Below are positions 12,011-22,352 of a stretch of DNA of 64,000 nucleotides, piece by piece (within the stretch, counting starts at the first letter, position 1; each line of letters starts with the position of its first letter). Source of the DNA: Tipula vernalis (taxonomy: Eukaryota; Arthropoda; Insecta; Diptera; Tipulidae); the NCBI GenBank assembly GCA_958295665.1, contig OY282560.1, positions 48,856,333 to 48,920,332 of the forward strand. Reading direction: 5' to 3'. A program made the position numbers and the translations under genes. Below the pieces are notes generated by a model. The model was not told where the DNA came from and searched no databases. It saw only the letters and a program-made list of their open reading frames with translations.

Positions 12011-13687
12011 ATGAAAAGTCATTATAATGAAAGAGGAAGGAACCGTTCAGTCAATAATAATAGTCGAAATAGGTATAACGAGTCAGGTGATCGTGATAGC
12101 AATAGAAATAAATGTTGCCCGGGTTGTTTTTCGTTACATGAGAAAAAATTCTGTAAATTTGTAAGTGCCGTTTGTCACATTTGTAATGGCGTTGGTCATA
12201 TTTCTCCCGTTTGTCCAAATCGTAGAGGAAGGTCAAATAAATTTTATCGTCGTAGTCCAAGTCCGTCAAGAGAAAATATTCAAACTCTAGATGTTTATCA
12301 CAACTCGCAAAGTGAAAATTTTGATGAAATCATAGACGAATTTGAATCGGTCTTACAAATTAATGATGCTCTTCAACGTAGAGGAAAGAAAATATATATA
12401 TCAATTGAAATGAATGGTAAATCAATGGAATTTTTGGTGGATACAGGAGCTTCACTTTCCATGATTGGTCTTCAAGGTTATAAGCAGTTATTAGAACCAC
12501 TCTGTAATAAAACAAAATTATGTTTGAATGGGTACGGAAATTTGAAAGTTCCTTTAAAAGGTATTTTAAATGTTTCTGTCAAACTTGGAGATGTAAAAAA
12601 ATATATGATATTACTGGTTACAAATTGTTTTGAGGGAGCTAATATTTTTGGAATGAATTGGTTTGATCAATTCCAATTTCAAATTAAGCAATTCGATAAA
12701 AATATTTTGCAAGAATGCAATCAAATTGATCGACAAATTGAAAATTATGATGTACCAATGAATAAAGTTAAGACTAAATATAAACAAGTGTTTGATTCAG
12801 ACTTGGGTCACTGTACTAATTTTAAGGCCAACTTGGTGTTAAAAGAAAATTTTGTTCCGAAGTTTTTCAAAGCTAGGCCAATGCCTATATCACAAAAGGA
12901 TCCGGTAAGGAAAGAGATCGACAGACTAGTGAAGAATGGTGTTTTGAAAGCAATTCAATATAGTGAATGGGCAACACCAATTGTTGTAGTGGAAAAACCG
13001 GATAAATCAGTGAGACTGTGCGGAGATTTTAAAGTGAGCGTCAATTCTCAACTAGAAATTGAACAATACCCGATTCCCAGGATCGAAGATTTGTTCCAAC
13101 GGCTGCAAAGGGGTAAATTTTATTCTAAATTGGATTTATCTGAAGCTTACTTGCAAATTGAGCTGGATGAATCTTCTAAGACATTTATGGTGATTAACAC
13201 ACCATTTGGGCTTTACGAATTTCAAAGATTACCTTATGGTGTGGCCAGTGCTTCTACTATATTTCAACGACTGGTCGAACAAGTAATTTCGGGTATACCA
13301 AATTGTATCAACTATTTGGATGATATTGTTATAACGGGTCAATCAATGGAAGAATATCTAATGGTCTTGGAGCAACTTTTTGGCCGACTGAAGGAGAATG
13401 GCCTTCATTGCAAATCATCTAAATGTAAATTTTTGGATAAACAAGTGGAATATTTAGGCCATATTATTAATGCTGAAGGAATTACACCATCGGAATCAAG
13501 CGTTGAAGCAATACACAATTTACCTCGTCCGGTCAACTTGAAAGAAGTTCAAGCTTTCATAGGTAAATGCAATTATTACAACAGATGTATTCCAAATCTT
13601 TCACAGATAACAGCTCCATTAAACGAACTTAGGAAAAAGATGTCAGTTTTAAGTGGAAGGCGGAACAAGAACGCGCTTTTCAGCTAA
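12011..13687 (+). pseudogene. Gypsy-1 Pol: zinc knuckles, protease, reverse transcriptase
   Basis: The 558-codon frame begins with nucleocapsid zinc knuckles (CCPGCFSLHEKKFC and CHICNGVGHISPVC, residues ~35-70). An aspartic protease motif follows (FLVDTGASLSMIG, about residue 140), then a full reverse transcriptase fingers-palm region: RLCGDFKVSVN, YSKLDLSEAYLQIELD, FGLYEFQRLPYGVASA and the catalytic YLDD box (about 13315). The frame ends early at 13687 because of a frameshift near 13640. The RNase H reading frame continues directly after it. Catalytic protease and RT residues are present, so inactivation is by frame disruption. Confidence 0.93.
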
Positions 13688-13689
13688 TA

Positions 13690-14115
13690 AAACAAAACAT
13701 AATTGAAGCTACAAGACTAGTTCATTTTAGAGAAGACTATCCAATTGTTTTAGCCACCGATGCTTCAAGTCACGGAATTGGAGCAGTAATTTCTCATATT
13801 TATCCCGATGGCTAAGAGAAACCCATAGCATTCGCCTCAAAAACATTGGACCTTCATCAGAAGAAATATAGTCAAATAGAAAAAGAAGCTTTATCAATTA
13901 TTTTTGGATGTACCAAGTTTAACCAGTATTTATATGGCAGAAAGTTTTTACTGTGGACCGATCACAAGCCGCTATAGTTGCACTTTTTCATCCAAACAAA
14001 CAATTGCCAACGATGACAGCGCATCGACTTCAACGATGGGCAATTAAATTAATGGCATACAATTATTAAATTAAGTACAAGCCGACGGATAAACATCAGA
14101 ATGCAGATGCTCTTT
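13690..14115 (+). pseudogene. Gypsy-1 RNase H segment
   Basis: It continues from the RT after the frameshift. Recognisable blocks are ATDASSHGIGAVISH (first catalytic Asp), PIAFASKTL, KKYSQIEKEALSIIFG (catalytic Glu) and LLWTDHKPL (Asp). An in-frame TAA at about 13814 interrupts it, and a further frame break lies near 13975. The segment joins a linker ending in NADALSRLP-like sequence near 14105, which is the typical end of gypsy RNase H. Confidence 0.85.
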
Positions 14116-14439
14116 CACGGTTGCCATCTGGTCCAGATTTTAAATTTGACGAACAAGAGGAAACTTGTATGGAGTCTCATACAATATTTCAAGAAGAGTT
14201 GAATAATTTTCCCGTGGATAGCAGTCTAATTGCAGATTACATATTGTCTGATCCAGTTCTCAGTAAAGTTTTACAATATGTTACTGATGGATGGCCAAAT
14301 ATATGTACATCACACTTCTGAGATTAAACCATTTGAAGTAAGAAAAAATGCATTTCTGTTTTTAATGGAGTTTTATTATTACAGACTGATTCAGTTAGAC
14401 TTATTATCCCAATGCAACTTCAATCCCGTGTTCTAAAAA

Positions 14440-15189
14440 AAACTGCATGAGGGGCACTGGGGTATGGTCAAAACAAAACAAATAGCTCGTAGACATTGTT
14501 GGTGGGATAAAATTGACAAAGATATTGAAAGGATTATATGAACATGCCAGCACTGTCAGGAGATATCACCTGAAGTAAGAAAGGAATTCAGTAGCTGGCC
14601 AAATGCTTCTGGACCGTGGCAAAGAATTCATGTAGATTTTGCTGGGCCGTTTATGAATTCAATGTGGTTTTTATGCACCGATGCCTATTCTAAATATCCC
14701 TATGTTATGAAAATGAGTGATATTACTGCTGCATCTACTATTCGGTCATTGCAAGCTATATTTACTATTGAGGGTCTGCCTCATACCATCGTGATTGACA
14801 ATGGTACTAGTTTCACCTCGAGTGAGTTCCAAATATTCTGCAGAGAAAATGGGATTCAACATTTCACTATTGCACCGTTTCATCCAGCTTCTAATGGGGA
14901 AGTTGAAAGATGTGTTCGGACGTTCAAAACATCTTTAAAGAAGCTAAAGCTGGATGGAGATTCAACGGATCATGCTCTGTTAAAATATTTAAGTTCTTAT
15001 CGAGTTTCTCCTGGTATTGCTGGAAAATCGCCCGCTGAGCTGTTACATGGTCGTCAGCCAAAAACAATTTTATCTTTGATGTTTCCAAGACCAGCTAATG
15101 GAACACATCTAGTCGAAGAAGGCAAACACCAATTTTCGAAAGGAGATGCTATATATATTCGAAATTACTCATCCCCATCAAAATTTTAA
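14440..15189 (+). pseudogene. Gypsy-1 integrase
   Basis: The HHCC zinc domain is visible at 14440-14560 (LHEGHWGMVKTKQIARRH, then CQHC with one stop in between). The catalytic core follows with VDFAGPF (first Asp, about 14630), VIDNGTSFTS (second Asp, about 14797) and NGEVERCVRT (Glu, about 14905), so the DDE triad is complete. A 178-codon uninterrupted stretch covers 14653-15189. The C-terminal part around 15190-15370 continues in another frame with a charged tail. The TGA of that frame falls just before the polypurine tract and right LTR. Confidence 0.92.
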
Positions 15190-15384
15190 TAATGTTTGTC
15201 GTTCCAGTATTTTGAAAACACCTATAAATGGCGCATCCAAATCAGGTGATCATCCAATAGAAGTCACTGCAAAAGAGGGGCTGTCTCCTAGTTGGTCCGG
15301 GGAACTTCAAAGGCGATCAGAACGCGTGTCAAAGCCCGTTGTGAGATTTGGCAGTGGGCCTGTACAGAAATAAGATGGAAGGAA

Positions 15385-15663
15385 TGTTATATTTGTAAAC
15401 GGAAAATGTCCTAATAATTTATCATCTCAATGATCATTACCATTATCAACGGACTCATTCTGCATACACATACACATTTACATCAAGTTATATAAAAGCG
15501 ATGTCATTCGTTTATATGCTCTCTTCAAGTTGAATGTGTACGACATTTATACAAATCACTTATTGTTCTATAATAATTATAATAAAGTTTATAAAGTTGT
15601 TTAACTGCTGTTTGTTCTTTAATAAAACTATTACCTAAGTTATGTGCTACGTGAATATAAAAG
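15385..15663 (+). repeat. Gypsy-1 right LTR (279 bp)
   Basis: It matches the left LTR over its whole length but contains an additional 36 bases (beginning ATACACATACACATTTAC) after CATTCTGC. The four other differences are single substitutions. Directly downstream is AAAT, the second copy of the target duplication, after which the BEL/Pao integrase resumes on the minus strand. Confidence 0.93.
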
Positions 15664-15667
15664 AAAT

Positions 15668-16461
15668 AAGTGGAGAAAGCCTGATCAGGTTTTCGCTTAG
15701 CACCCAAAAAATTAGTGCCGTTGTCACTATGTATTTCCTTTGGCAAACCCCTTCTGCTGACAAATCGCTTTAAAGCATTTATAAATGAGTCGGTAGTTGC
15801 ATCTGTAACCAACTCAAGATGAATGGCTTTTATGGACATACAGATGAACACCACAACATATGCTTTTATCGGCTTAGCACCTCTTCCCTTCTTAGAATTA
15901 ATTATAATTTGACCAGCATCATCTACTCCTGTAAAATGAAACGGACTAGCCGGTGTAACCCGTGCCACTGGCAAAACTCCCATCTGCTGCTGCTGCGGCT
16001 TTGAATTGAATCTACAACAAATAGTACAATTAGTTACAGTATCACGAGCAACCTTTCTAACCTTAGTAATCCAATACAGTTGACGGCTCAAATGGATTAG
16101 TAACGCAGATCCGGCATGAAAGTTCGTTAAATGGAGATGTCTCAGGATCAACTCACTAATTGTATGACGACCAGGAATTTTCCAATCTGCCACCAACTCT
16201 CAATAAGCCATTTTCACAGACAAATAGATTCAGCCGAAGAATTTCACTATTAAGCATATGCTTGTTGGACCTTAACTGCTTGAACTCTTCATGATAGACA
16301 ATGTTTTGTTGATTGGTTAGCAGTGTATATTCAGCCCTTCTCATTCTCAAATCAATAGCATTTAGTGGGCAACATATTTTTCGTTTAATACAAACCTTTG
16401 TATGGAGCAGTCGTGGCTCAAGTTTAGTTAATTTTTTCATAATATCAGCGAATTTTAACAT
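15668..16461 (-). pseudogene. BEL/Pao integrase, N-terminal zinc domain and core
   Basis: On the minus strand the frame at 15525-16196 covers the zinc-binding domain (HLTNFHAG ... CTICCRF). It also covers the core with FTGVDDAGQI (first Asp region), a block with AIHLELVTDATTDSFINAL, and EIHSDNGTNFLGAKRK (second Asp). The last residues of that open stretch, below 15664, belong to the gypsy right LTR and not to the BEL protein. The frame at 16156-16461 supplies the linker between RNase H and integrase, with a frame shift at their junction. The rest of the core continues at 11017 on the far side of gypsy-1. Confidence 0.9.
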
Positions 16462-16464
16462 GTA

Positions 16465-17090
16465 TGCTGTAATGCGAATAATCTTAGTATAAGACGAATG
16501 CGATACTACTATTCCAGGTCACTTTGGACCGCTCCACCATAACTCATGAGCCAATAGCTGCTTTGGTGTCAAACCTCTAGACGCGCAGTCTGCAGAGTTA
16601 TCCTCGGACCTGACATGTTGCCAATATAAACATTTGGTATTAATTCGCTAATATTAGTACAACGATTAGCTACGAATACTTTCCAGCTTGATGGATGCTG
16701 GGCCAACCAGTGGAGTACGATCTCCGAGTCCGTCCAGAGAAAAACATATGTATTGTCTGTATTAAAAATTTGTTTGGTTTTCCTCATTAACTTAGCGTAA
16801 CTTAGCGTAACACAGCACCGCACAATTCGCGCCACTTTTGTCTTGGCAGCAACTAATTGCACTTTCACTTTGAAACCATTTACATTTCGCACATAAACCC
16901 GCGCTGAGTAGGCCAATTTGCTAGCATCGAAAAATCCGTGCAGTTGAGTTTCGCTATTGAATTGGCAATATCGATCGATTTTAATTTCCTCCAGTTGCTT
17001 CAAGTTGGTATATAGCTGCACCCATGTGTGAGACCAATCGGACGGAAATGGGTCATGAAACATGACTTTTATAGCCAACCGACTGGGTCA
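16465..17090 (-). pseudogene. BEL/Pao RNase H region
   Basis: The minus-strand open stretch 16569-17078 contains LHGFFDASKLAYSARVYVR (first acidic residue) and AAKTKVARI. It also has a segment ending YVFLWTDSEIVLHWLAQHP with the WTDSxIVLxWL block of Pao RNase H, followed by SWKVFVANRC. A nine-base duplication (GCGTAACTTA) near 16795-16810 shifts or lengthens the middle of the domain. Downstream, the conserved region with [13 protein letters not shown] residues is reached near 16570 but is altered. Confidence 0.85.
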
Positions 17091-17886
17091 AACAACCTAG
17101 AGGAGTCAGAAAGAAACTGTCTCTTGGTTGCTGCTGAATGAAACCCTACAGTAGACACCTTGAAGCCAAAACAATCATCTCGGCGATCCCAGTACAGACC
17201 AAGTACCTTGTGTTTATCAGACTTATCCACCATAACTGGATCAGATGATTCATCATTATTTTCTATTTCCGTCAGCAGTAAAGATTAATTTGACGCAAAC
17301 TTTCTTGGCTCAAACCCGGCTGTTTTTAACACTAATTTAATTTCGTTGCACAGAATTTTTGCGTTTGATACTGTATCAGCTCCATTTAGCATCTCATCTA
17401 CGTAAAAATCTGACTTGATGGATTGGCGTGCTAATGGGAATATTTCACTGTTATCATCTGCAACTTGATTTAAGCTACGGGTAGCTAAGTATGACGCTGA
17501 TTTGGTACCATATGTTACCCGAGAAGTTTGAAGTCTTTTATTGGTTCATTAGGCTGTTACCGCCATACAATACGCTGGTAATTGCAATCATCACCGTTAA
17601 CCATCACTTAGCGATACATTTGTTTTATGTCCGCTGCTATTGCAATTCGATGTCTTCTAAATCGAATGAGAGTTTCTATCAACTCTGGTTGAATCGTTTG
17701 TCCTGTCATTAATACATCGTTCAGTAAGTAGGATGTGCTAGTTTTTGCTGACCCATCAAAAACTACGCGAACCTTTGTTGTGGTGCTATCTGGCTTAATT
17801 ACTGGATTATGGGGAAGATAACAGCATTCACCATTCGTCGATTCACTCGGTTCACATTCGATTATGTGATTTTCATTCAAATTCAA
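17090..17886 (-). pseudogene. BEL/Pao reverse transcriptase
   Basis: The N-terminal half is open at 17608-17886 (HNPVIKPDSTTTKVRVVFD, ending at AADIKQMYR, the first catalytic Asp block). The remainder is in shifted frames: TSRVTYGTKSASYLATRSL near 17480-17530, the palm box SDFYVDEML near 17410, and KVLGLYWDRRDD near 17200. The catalytic YVDD box reads YVDE, so one of the two palm aspartates is replaced by glutamate. With the frameshift between AADIKQMYR and the palm, this is a dead polymerase. Confidence 0.88.
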
Positions 17887-18374
17887 AATTTTTCTAGTGC
17901 TTCATCAATATTAAAGTCAGTCTGATATATGTTAAATGACGTGCTGTTCACTGCGGAACCACCTGTGACTATCCATCCCAAAGTTGTATCATTTGCAATT
18001 AAACCGTATGGTCCTGTTATCCTTTCAGGTTTCAATATCTGAAAGAAGTAATTTGCACCCACAAGGATATCAATTCTCGTTAATTCATCGGATGGAGGAT
18101 CTGCTAGATTTTTGTTTTGCAACTCTGGCCATTGATCAAGTATTTGTTGACTCATTTTAGGCAATTTTGAATTTAACTTGTCGATAATCAATGCATCAAG
18201 CACAATACATGCATCACTATTATTTGTTGGTACAATTCGAATTATTACAGCACCACGCGTTGTTGAAGAAGCTATTAAACCAGCTCGCGGTGTTCTGCAA
18301 TTCTTACGTTCTAGCTGTAGTTTATCTGCAAATGATGATGACACTAAAGTTGCATGAGAGCCGGAATCTAGCAA
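17883..18374 (-). pseudogene. BEL/Pao aspartic protease (DUF1758-type)
   Basis: The 163-codon minus-strand open stretch starts at MLDSGSHATLVSSSFADKL, the active-site block of Pao retropepsins. It continues through LADPPSDELTRIDILVGANYFF (about residues 110-130), the second conserved block, and GLIANDTTLGWIVTGG, typical of the C-terminal part. The usual residue before the active site is encoded just upstream after a stop (RLL*I), so the true domain begins before this Met. It overlaps the RT frame by four bases. Confidence 0.88.
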
Positions 18375-18383
18375 TAATCTACA

Positions 18384-18800
18384 TTAAATCGATCGGCCAT
18401 GTTTGTCCAACAGGTTCACTACAGCTGTAGGTATAATTGATTGATTTAATTGTAAACCATTTTCTAAAAGGTGACACGTTATGGTGCTCGTTGATGGCTG
18501 ATTTACTTGATCGATATTTTTGACTTCATTGGTTGTTTTAGAATCTGATTGATATTGTGATTGAGCCGATGTGAATGTCAACATTTCCTTTTGTGTGAAA
18601 TTCGGATCATGAAGTGATGTATGATGATGTCGACGACAAACATAACACGAACGTCTGACGATGACCAGCATATAAGCAGTTAAAGCATAATCTGGATTTA
18701 ATCACAAACTCTTTCTTCTTGTCTAACGAGAGTGCACCGAAGCGGTTGCACTCATGAAGTTTATGCATTCCCGTGCACATTTTGCATTTCTGATCATTTG
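18384..18800 (-). pseudogene. BEL/Pao Gag zinc knuckles and linker
   Basis: Minus-strand blocks CKMCTGMHKLHECNRF (about 18740-18785), SRLCFNCLYAGH (about 18680-18710) and CYVCRRHHHTSLHDPNF (about 18605-18660) are the cysteine/histidine knuckles that precede the protease in BEL/Pao. They are in more than one frame. A serine/threonine-rich linker at 18384-18600 leads into the protease. Confidence 0.8.
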
Positions 18801-19731
18801 TAAATTGATTGACACCATATAGATTGATCCCGCTTCTCGTTAGACATATTGACCAAAAATGATTTCGTTGATTTTTGTGGGATTCGTTTAGGATTGCTTA
18901 TATCACAATTCTCTAGAACCATGCATCGGTCTTGCAAAAATTTTAGAAAAACATCAAAGGTTGGACCACTGCCTTCGAGTTTCATCATCAGCCTTTTGTA
19001 AAATTAAATGGATTAACCACGAATCTCTATTTTCTGCAGCTGCTCCAAACATTTTTAGCCCACGAATGATTTCATCAGACATATCACATATGCATCTCAG
19101 ATGCTTGATCGATTCATAATTAATTAAGGGTTGATCTAAAAATCTTTTGATTAATGACGTTATTACAGGCCCTTGACGATTGTATCTCTCTAAGATTTTG
19201 GTCCATGTTTCTTCATAATTCGCGTCTGTTACTGGAATGTGTCGTATCTAATTAAGTGCAATCAAATGTTGAAATTTTTGCATGTTCGTCAGCGATAAAT
19301 TTTTATGAATTGAACCTTCAAACATATCACGAAAAGTAGCAAACTCTTGGTAGTTTCCACTAAAATACGGTATGGTCAATTTTGGAAGTTAAATTTCATC
19401 CTTTGGAGAAGCATGAAAACTTTGATCACGTAAAGTTATAGCCTATTTGCGGAGCCTTTAGCATTGGATTGTTACCCTGCGCCACTTTTTTCAATCGCAC
19501 CTTTTGTGTAGTATACCTTACCATAAAGTCTTCCATTTCGGATTCATTATCATCAATTTCTTGTAATTGTTGATCGTATCTCTCGAATTCTATGAGCGTT
19601 TTTTCAAAAATTTCCAAGTGAACGTAGATCTCCTCAGCGGGCTCATCACCGGTTAATTGTATGGATTCAATACGGGTTAGAGACTTTTTTGAATAACCGC
19701 GCTTCATTCGCTTTATTTGCTTTACCGACAT
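18801..19731 (-). pseudogene. BEL/Pao Gag N-terminal part (DUF1759-like)
   Basis: The first ~100 codons are open (19426-19731), starting with an ATG and a lysine/arginine-rich N-terminus followed by a predicted helical segment rich in Glu and Asp, as in Pao Gag leaders. After an in-frame break the minus strand carries Gag-like fragments. Examples are LPKLTIPYFSGNYQEF near 19330-19395 and a segment with LINESIKHLRCICDMSDE near 19075-19130, both matching the expected layout of the DUF1759 region. Multiple stops make it non-functional. Confidence 0.75.
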
Positions 19732-19735
19732 AATT

Positions 19736-20555
19736 CACTGAACAATTACTAACTTTTTATTTTTTATTTTTTACACTAAAACACCGTGTAACGAATGACG
19801 CGTAAAAAATGGCGCTGCCTATTACCATTGCATAAAAGAAAAAAAAAATGCTCACAAATGGCTGCCAATGACTTTGCTATACTATATAGTATATAAGACT
19901 AACATTATTCTTTTCTTATAGGTAAATGAGATAATTTAGAGAAGGACACTCACATTATGTAAAAATAAACGACTAATAATAAATTTGTGATCCAAAAATT
20001 GTGTGTGTTAATTTCTTATGTTGATGTCATGACAGAATCCACTGCGGCATTGACACTTAAAGAGATGGCGACTAAGTAGTGATCAAAGTTTTGAAGAATG
20101 TTTTAACGGCAGTTACTTATCAAACGTGAATGCTCTAACATTTTAACGAATTTTAACTTCTTGGACAACATTACCGGTTTCCACTGTTGTTAAGTTATAC
20201 CTTTGACAGATTGCGATTTAATAAATCCGAGTTAGCTAAACTCGTTTCAACTAACGGTTAATACACTTAAACTGTTATTGTTTTCATAATATTTGTCAAA
20301 CTAATACACTCAAATTACATCGTTTTAGTCACTAAACTCAAAATAATGCATAAATACTGTAAATCTAACTACGGCTAATCTCGACGCTCTGAATGGCGTT
20401 CATTAACCACAATTCGTACTATTAATGTAAAAATTACTATATTTACGAAACAAACCAAATTTAGAAAATAATTCATAATCATTTGTGCGTTAATAGTATG
20501 AATCATAGATCATAAACTAAAAAATGGTTTAGTTTATTGTGCTATAGATGTAATA
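19736..20555. other. Spacer between BEL/Pao and the Jockey-like LINE
   Basis: AT-rich sequence. The part at 19740-20010 may include the BEL 5' leader or LTR (it has a TATATAG-type run near 19885), but no matching copy is visible beyond 10.4 kb, so LTR edges cannot be placed. Nothing else is recognised to 20555. Confidence 0.4.
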
Positions 20556-20733
20556 CGGGGTGGGAAAGGGGGCTTCAGCAATTGGTCTACAAATAGCCCA
20601 AAGCTCTCTGGCGACCGAGACAAGGTGGTATACCTGACTATCTAGAATTTAGTAAATGATGTTCTCAAACCAGATCCACTACCAACTCATACTGGTCAGA
20701 GTGGTAGATGCTTTATGACCAGTAAAATAAACA

Positions 20734-22352
20734 ATGAATAAAACTAATTCAGGAAATTGTACCCCAGGTGGTAACCCAGCTAATCAGCTGTCAAATCCAC
20801 CCTCTAACAAGGCTGGCTCAAAGGATTCTGGGGTGAGCCAATCATTGTTTAACAGCCCTTCTGAGCATCCCAACCCATTTAAACAACAATCCGGGGTGGG
20901 TAGATCACCACCACCACCACCACCAATAGCAAACACCTTAGAAAGGGATAACGCCGAACTGCGCAATAAGATTTACGAAATAGAAAAGTTAACTTTAAAT
21001 CTAAACAAAGATCTAAAAAACTTACAGCGAGAAAACAAGGGGTTAAAAGATGCTCTAAATGCAGTAATATCTGAGAAAGAAACCACTAAGATAAACGATA
21101 CCAATGATCATATAGAGGTTATGTATGAAACAGACGAGGAAGAACTCAAACGGGATGGATTCTGAACCGTAACAAAAAAAATAAGAAACGTAAGATGAGT
21201 AAATCACCACAGATTTCACCCGAATCGAAACAATCAGTTGAGCAGCTTCCAACCGGAAGTAGGCACGTGCAACAGGAGGATAAAGCTCAGGTTCCGCCGG
21301 AACAGAAACGAACAAGTAATGAACTCCCAACCGGAAATAAGAATGTACAACTGGAAAAAAAAGTGCCACGGCCGCCTCCAGTAATAATATCTAATTGCAA
21401 TAAGTATCAGACTATTAGAAACATCATGGACAACAATCATATAAAATTTCAAGCTACACAGTTAAATAGTGGTGATATTAAAATAAATGTCAAAGACGGT
21501 GATAGCTATAGAAAGTTAACAGGAGCTCTTAATGAAGAAAAGATAACATGGTATTCCTACGAAGATAAGCAGACAAGGCAAACCAAAGTCATTGCTAAGA
21601 AGCTACACGCTTCATGCAAACCAGAAGAGATAAAAAAATATCTGTTGGAGAAAAAATACAAAATAAAAGAAGTTACACAGCTGCTAAAAAGAGGTGACAA
21701 AACACCTCTTCCATTATATATGTTGTCTTTTGAAAGAACAGAAGACATTAAAAATATTTATGCAATCAGCGAAATACTTCATATGAAGGTGCAAATAGAA
21801 GCAGTTAAAAAATCTAAACTGATCCCCCAGTGCAAAAAGTGCCAAGTCTACGGACACACGCAAAACTTTTGTAATAAGGAGCCCAGATGCGTGAAATGTG
21901 TAGGAAAACACCGTTCGGCTGAATGTACGAAACTAAAAGACACTCCACCAAAATGTGTTAACTGTGTAGAGACACACCCAGCCAACTACAGAGGTTGCGT
22001 TGTTATAAAAGAGCTGCAAAAAATTCGCAACAAAACAAGGGAAACTTCAATAAGTTCTAGGCCAGAAATTAACTCAGCCTCAACAAGAATATCTACAAAT
22101 TTTAGGCCACACCAAACATTTAACCAGCTATCAAGAACTAAACCAAATGTAACATTTTCTGATGTACTATCTATTGGAAGTTCTAGAAGACAAGATAGTC
22201 CTCTTCTAGTTAATGATTCAAATAATAACCAAACTAATAAAATACTACAAGATATTCTTGACAGACTTAGTTCACAAGAAGAAAAGCAAGAAAAGCCCTT
22301 ATATCAATCCAACAAAGGCTCACCCTACTCGAAAAACATAAAAATAATTTAA
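20734..22352 (+). pseudogene. Jockey-like ORF1 (nucleic-acid-binding Gag-like protein)
   Basis: Two open stretches, 20734-21165 and 21195-22352, read as one protein broken by a TGA at 21163 and a one-base shift in the A run at 21174-21180. The N-terminal part is Asn/Pro/Ser-rich with six consecutive prolines (about residue 61) and a coiled-coil-like segment (about residues 70-115). The second part has a PRE_C2HC-like region and three knuckles: CKKCQVYGHTQNFC, CVKCVGKHRSAEC and CVNCVETHPANYRGC (about 21830-22000). This is the standard ORF1 of Jockey and I-clade LINEs, which coats the element RNA. Confidence 0.88.

Larger units (their letters stand above)
11022..15663 (+). mobile_element. Ty3/gypsy element 1, both LTRs present
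   Basis: This 4642-bp element is bounded by LTRs beginning TGTTATATTTG and ending ATATAAAAG. A 4-bp target duplication AAAT lies at 11018-11021 and 15664-15667. A TGGCGACGAGAG primer-binding-type sequence follows the left LTR and a purine run AAGATGGAAGGAA precedes the right LTR. It encodes Gag, zinc knuckles, protease, reverse transcriptase, RNase H and integrase on the plus strand, interrupted by frameshifts near 11355, 11960, 13640 and 13975 and by in-frame stops. LTR divergence is low (about four substitutions plus one 36-bp indel). It is therefore fairly recent but is now inactive. No envelope-like frame is seen. Confidence 0.95.
10445..19735 (-). mobile_element. BEL/Pao LTR retrotransposon, decayed, split by gypsy-1
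   Basis: On the minus strand the pieces run in BEL/Pao order from high to low coordinate: gag-like start near 19731, zinc knuckles near 18670-18790, retropepsin-like domain at 17883-18374, reverse transcriptase at about 17090-17886, RNase H at about 16465-17090, and integrase from 16461 down to 10445. A plus-strand gypsy (11022-15663) interrupts the integrase. After subtracting it, the BEL remnant is about 4.6 kb. Frames are broken many times. The integrase C-terminal domain stops matching near 10445. I could not find a matching pair of LTRs at the two ends, so the element appears truncated or its LTRs are too diverged to see. Confidence 0.88.
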
